A DNA stretch of 25,278 bases, taken from an uncultured Clostridia bacterium (GTDB lineage: Bacteria; Bacillota; Clostridia; Christensenellales; Pumilibacteraceae). Positions 23,497 through 25,278 of the stretch are shown one piece after another. Position numbers and translations under genes: made by a program. How positions within the stretch are numbered: position 1 is the stretch's first letter; the number at the start of each line of letters is the position of its first letter. Location: the NCBI GenBank assembly GCA_947385185.1, contig CANDJX010000005.1, positions 1 through 25,278 on the forward strand, given 5' to 3'. The notes under the pieces are model-generated. The model had not been told where the DNA came from, ran no database searches, and saw only the letters and a program-made list of their open reading frames with translations.

Positions 23497-24213
23497 TCAG
23501 AACTTCACGTTGTAATTATACGTTGCGCCGAGCAACTCGCTATTGTTTGAATTAACGTCCACTTTTTTCCACTCGTCTTCGGATCCCGCAAAATTCACGG
23601 TTTCGAAAAGAACGCCGTTCATTATAGAATAATCGATTTTCTTTATACTCTTGGGAATATTAAGCGTCGTAAGCGCCGAAGCATGATGGAAACACTCCCA
23701 TCCGATAAACTCGGTACGCTCGGAGAATACGAACTTAGACATACTTTGAGCGGTTCCGAATGCGCAATGTTCGATGATTCGCACGCCGTTGCCGCAGTTG
23801 AAAGACGTCATACCCGTGCATCTGCCGAAAGCCAACGATCCTATAACCTCGATGCTGTTGGGTAGAATAACGCTCTTAAGTCTCTTCACTCCGTCGTAAT
23901 CGCAAGCCGGATCGTCGTCGAGCGTCAATATCGCTTTCGGATAATTGTCGCCTATTTTCACAAGCGGTCTTAAGTCGCGTTCCAAAGTAAGCCCGTCGCG
24001 AACCGAAGCCGCAACTTGAAAATATTTTACGTCGCGACCTTTCATTGCCACGAAATCGACTTCGTATTCATCCACTTTTCCTATACAAACGTCATAACCG
24101 CGGCGCATAAGCTCGAGATATACGATATTCTCCAATACATGCCCGACGTCCGCCGACCGCGAACCGAGCAATAAATAGCGTAATCCCATATCGACGGCAT
24201 AATACTTATTAAG
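23497..24213 (-). pseudogene. Chimeric remnant: C-terminal DUF4143 ATPase fragment fused in frame to a C-terminal BspA-type LRR fragment
   Basis: The frame is open from 24213 to 23497; a TGA at 24214-24216 precedes it. The first ~110 residues (LNKYYAVDMGLRYLLLGSR, HVLENIVYLELMRRGY, GKVDEYEVDFVA, RDLRPLVKIGDNYPKAILTLDD) are the C-terminal half of an AAA_14/DUF4143 ATPase. The homology already runs at the KYYAVD residues upstream of the first ATG (24189), so the N-terminal ATPase domain is missing. After DYDGVKRL (about 23880) the sequence changes to a BspA-like LRR_5 protein tail: KSVILPNSIEVIGSLAF, ALTTLNIPKSIKKI and the usual terminal FAGSEDEWKKV...ATYNYNV. Neither half is complete. If translated from 24189 it is 230 residues. 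I call it a fused pair of gene remnants; an expressed chimera cannot be excluded. Confidence 0.8.
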
Positions 24214-24227
24214 TCAACCGTTTTTCG

Positions 24228-24375
24228 ATTTTTTAGGAATATATTCCAAAAACTTCGGATTTTCAAAACTTTTTGGATTTCATTCCAAAAACTTTGATTT
24301 TTTCAAACTTTTTGGATTACATTCCGAAAACTTTACTTTTCTCCGACTTTCGGACTCCCATTCCGAATAATTTTA
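24228..24375. repeat. Degenerate ~39-bp tandem repeat, AT-rich
   Basis: About three and a half diverged copies built on CATTCCAAAAACTTTGATTTT and CAAACTTTTTGGATT occupy this stretch next to the truncated 5' end of the chimeric remnant. The phase of 39 bp equals 13 codons, so plus-strand translation gives a repeated IPKTLIFSNFL-like peptide. I see no ribosome site or family match that would make it a gene. Within 24214-24546 the only other items are the hairpin at 24484 and a short AATAATATTATT palindrome. Confidence 0.7.
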
Positions 24376-24483
24376 TTTTAACAAAAAACGCAGAAACAAT
24401 TACAAAAGGTTTGATCTTGTATCTTGAAGAATTCTTTTCCACCAATTTAAGCGATGATTTATTTTCGCTAAAGCAGCAGCGAA

Positions 24484-24511
24484 AACGCCGACGTTTTCGG
24501 TAGTCGGCGTT
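24484..24511 (-). terminator. Terminator-like hairpin downstream of gpmI
   Basis: AACGCCGAC and GTCGGCGTT pair over 9 bp with a 10-nt loop. On the minus strand the stem is followed by TTTCGC, a short T-run, about 35 bp past the gpmI stop codon. Confidence 0.6.
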
Positions 24512-24546
24512 CGTGAATAATATTATTCGTTAAAAATATTAACAGC

Positions 24547-25278
24547 TTATTTCTTTATAAGGCTTTTACCCGTCATTTCTTCGGGCTGAGGGACTCCCAT
24601 CGCGTCGAGAAGCGTCGGAGCAACGTCGCAAAGCGCGCCGTCGTCATACAGCTCGCTTCCGATATACTTATCTCCGCAGACGACGAAAGGCACGAGGTTG
24701 GTCGTGTGGCTCGTGCACGGGCTGCCGTCCTCGAAGCTCATAAGTTCGGCGTTGCCATGGTCTGCGAATACGAGCGCAGTGCCGCCGTTCGCGACGACCG
24801 CGTCCACAACCTTTCCGACGCACTCGTCCACCGTCCTGACCGCCTTGACCGCCGCGTCGAACACGCCGGTATGTCCGACCATATCGCAATTCGCGTAATT
24901 CATGATAAGCACGTCCGTCTTTCCGATCACCGACAAAGCCTTTTCGCACACTTCGGGCGCGGACATCTCGGGCTGCATATCGTAAGTCGGAACTTTTGGC
25001 GACGGTACGAGTATGCGAGTTTCGTTCTTATTCGGTTCCTCTACGCCGCCGTTGAAGAAGAACGTTACGTGCGCGTACTTCTCGGTCTCGGCGGTGCGCA
25101 CCTGCGTCTTGCCTATTTTGGCGAGGTACTCTCCGAGCGTATTGACGAGTCTGCGGGGCGGGAACGCGATGACAACGTGCTCGATAGTAGCGTCATACTG
25201 CGTCATGCAGACGTAAAACACCTTCTTATATCCCCCGGCGCGCTCGAACTTATCGAACTCGGGATACACAGCCGCGCG
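24547..25278 (-). CDS. gpmI: 2,3-bisphosphoglycerate-independent phosphoglycerate mutase, C-terminal part
   Basis: The last ~243 residues of the Mn-dependent glycolytic mutase that interconverts 3- and 2-phosphoglycerate. The reading frame is open to the window edge, so the N-terminal half (including the phospho-Ser domain start) lies outside. Visible family motifs are KYAHVTFFFNGGVEEP, LVPSPKVPTYDMQPEMSA, NYANCDMVGHTGVFDAAVKA (metal-binding Asp and His), FADHGNAE (Asp-His metal ligands) and TSHTTNLVPFV. The C-terminus is normal (EEMTGKSLIKK). A full-length protein would be about 510 residues. Upstream genes, often tpiA or eno, are not in view. Confidence 0.96.
   Translation of the reverse strand, partial: RAAVYPEFDKFERAGGYKKVFYVCMTQYDATIEHVVIAFPPRRLVNTLGEYLAKIGKTQVRTAETEKYAHVTFFFNGGVEEPNKNETRILVPSPKVPTYDMQPEMSAPEVCEKALSVIGKTDVLIMNYANCDMVGHTGVFDAAVKAVRTVDECVGKVVDAVVANGGTALVFADHGNAELMSFEDGSPCTSHTTNLVPFVVCGDKYIGSELYDDGALCDVAPTLLDAMGVPQPEEMTGKSLIKK

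Noticed and set aside
24273..24503. 76-codon plus-strand ORF with a repeated IPKTLIFSNFL-like peptide
   Set aside because: It is generated by an AT-rich 39-bp tandem repeat, has no ribosome site and has no family resemblance.

Overview
The window looks like a chromosomal segment of a Gram-positive, Clostridia-type bacterium (Bacillota), probably from an uncultivated lineage. The reasons are strong Shine-Dalgarno sites on most genes, the gene families present (a DUF4143 fragment, a BspA-type leucine-rich-repeat fragment, a 'HESD'-variant MurG, a greA-lysS pair), moderately high G+C, and several dispersed repeat types common in gut Clostridia. I cannot name a genus from the sequence alone. Most of the window is housekeeping; the accessory interest is in 7.7-14.9 kb and 23.4-24.5 kb.

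Layout. Positions 1-489 are a tandem array of a dispersed repeat. Positions 620-3078 (minus) hold a two-gene unit, a monoacylglycerol-lipase-like hydrolase and glycerol kinase, which together could turn acylglycerols into glycerol 3-phosphate. Positions 3167-7681 (plus) hold a MurG-like glycosyltransferase, a small membrane protein, NADP-type glutamate dehydrogenase, a GNAT acetyltransferase and MscL. Positions 7761-12950 (minus) encode a very large secreted, membrane-anchored protein with Ig/MBG-like modules and an unusual intracellular coiled-coil tail. Its upstream region (13011-13178) is a promoter-bearing segment bounded by 30-bp inverted sites. Positions 13265-14830 are repeat-rich apart from a TtcA-family tRNA thiolation gene. 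Positions 14950-20575 (minus) are a five-gene run, aconitase - Lrp/AsnC regulator - PLP aminotransferase - greA - lysS, headed by a near-consensus promoter. Positions 20767-23226 (plus) encode a P2A-type cation ATPase. Positions 23497-24213 (minus) are an in-frame chimera of two gene fragments. The window ends inside gpmI.

The most striking signal is the inverted-repeat segment upstream of the giant surface protein. Both sites have the same 6-bp centre and identical inner 12-bp arms, and the best promoter between them points away from the surface gene, into DNA with no plus-strand gene. This is what a phase-variable invertible promoter caught in the OFF orientation would look like. A second recurring theme is genes whose -10 box lies only 6-11 nt before the start codon, with no Shine-Dalgarno, which implies leaderless or nearly leaderless mRNAs: the small membrane protein, the GNAT enzyme and the P-type ATPase.
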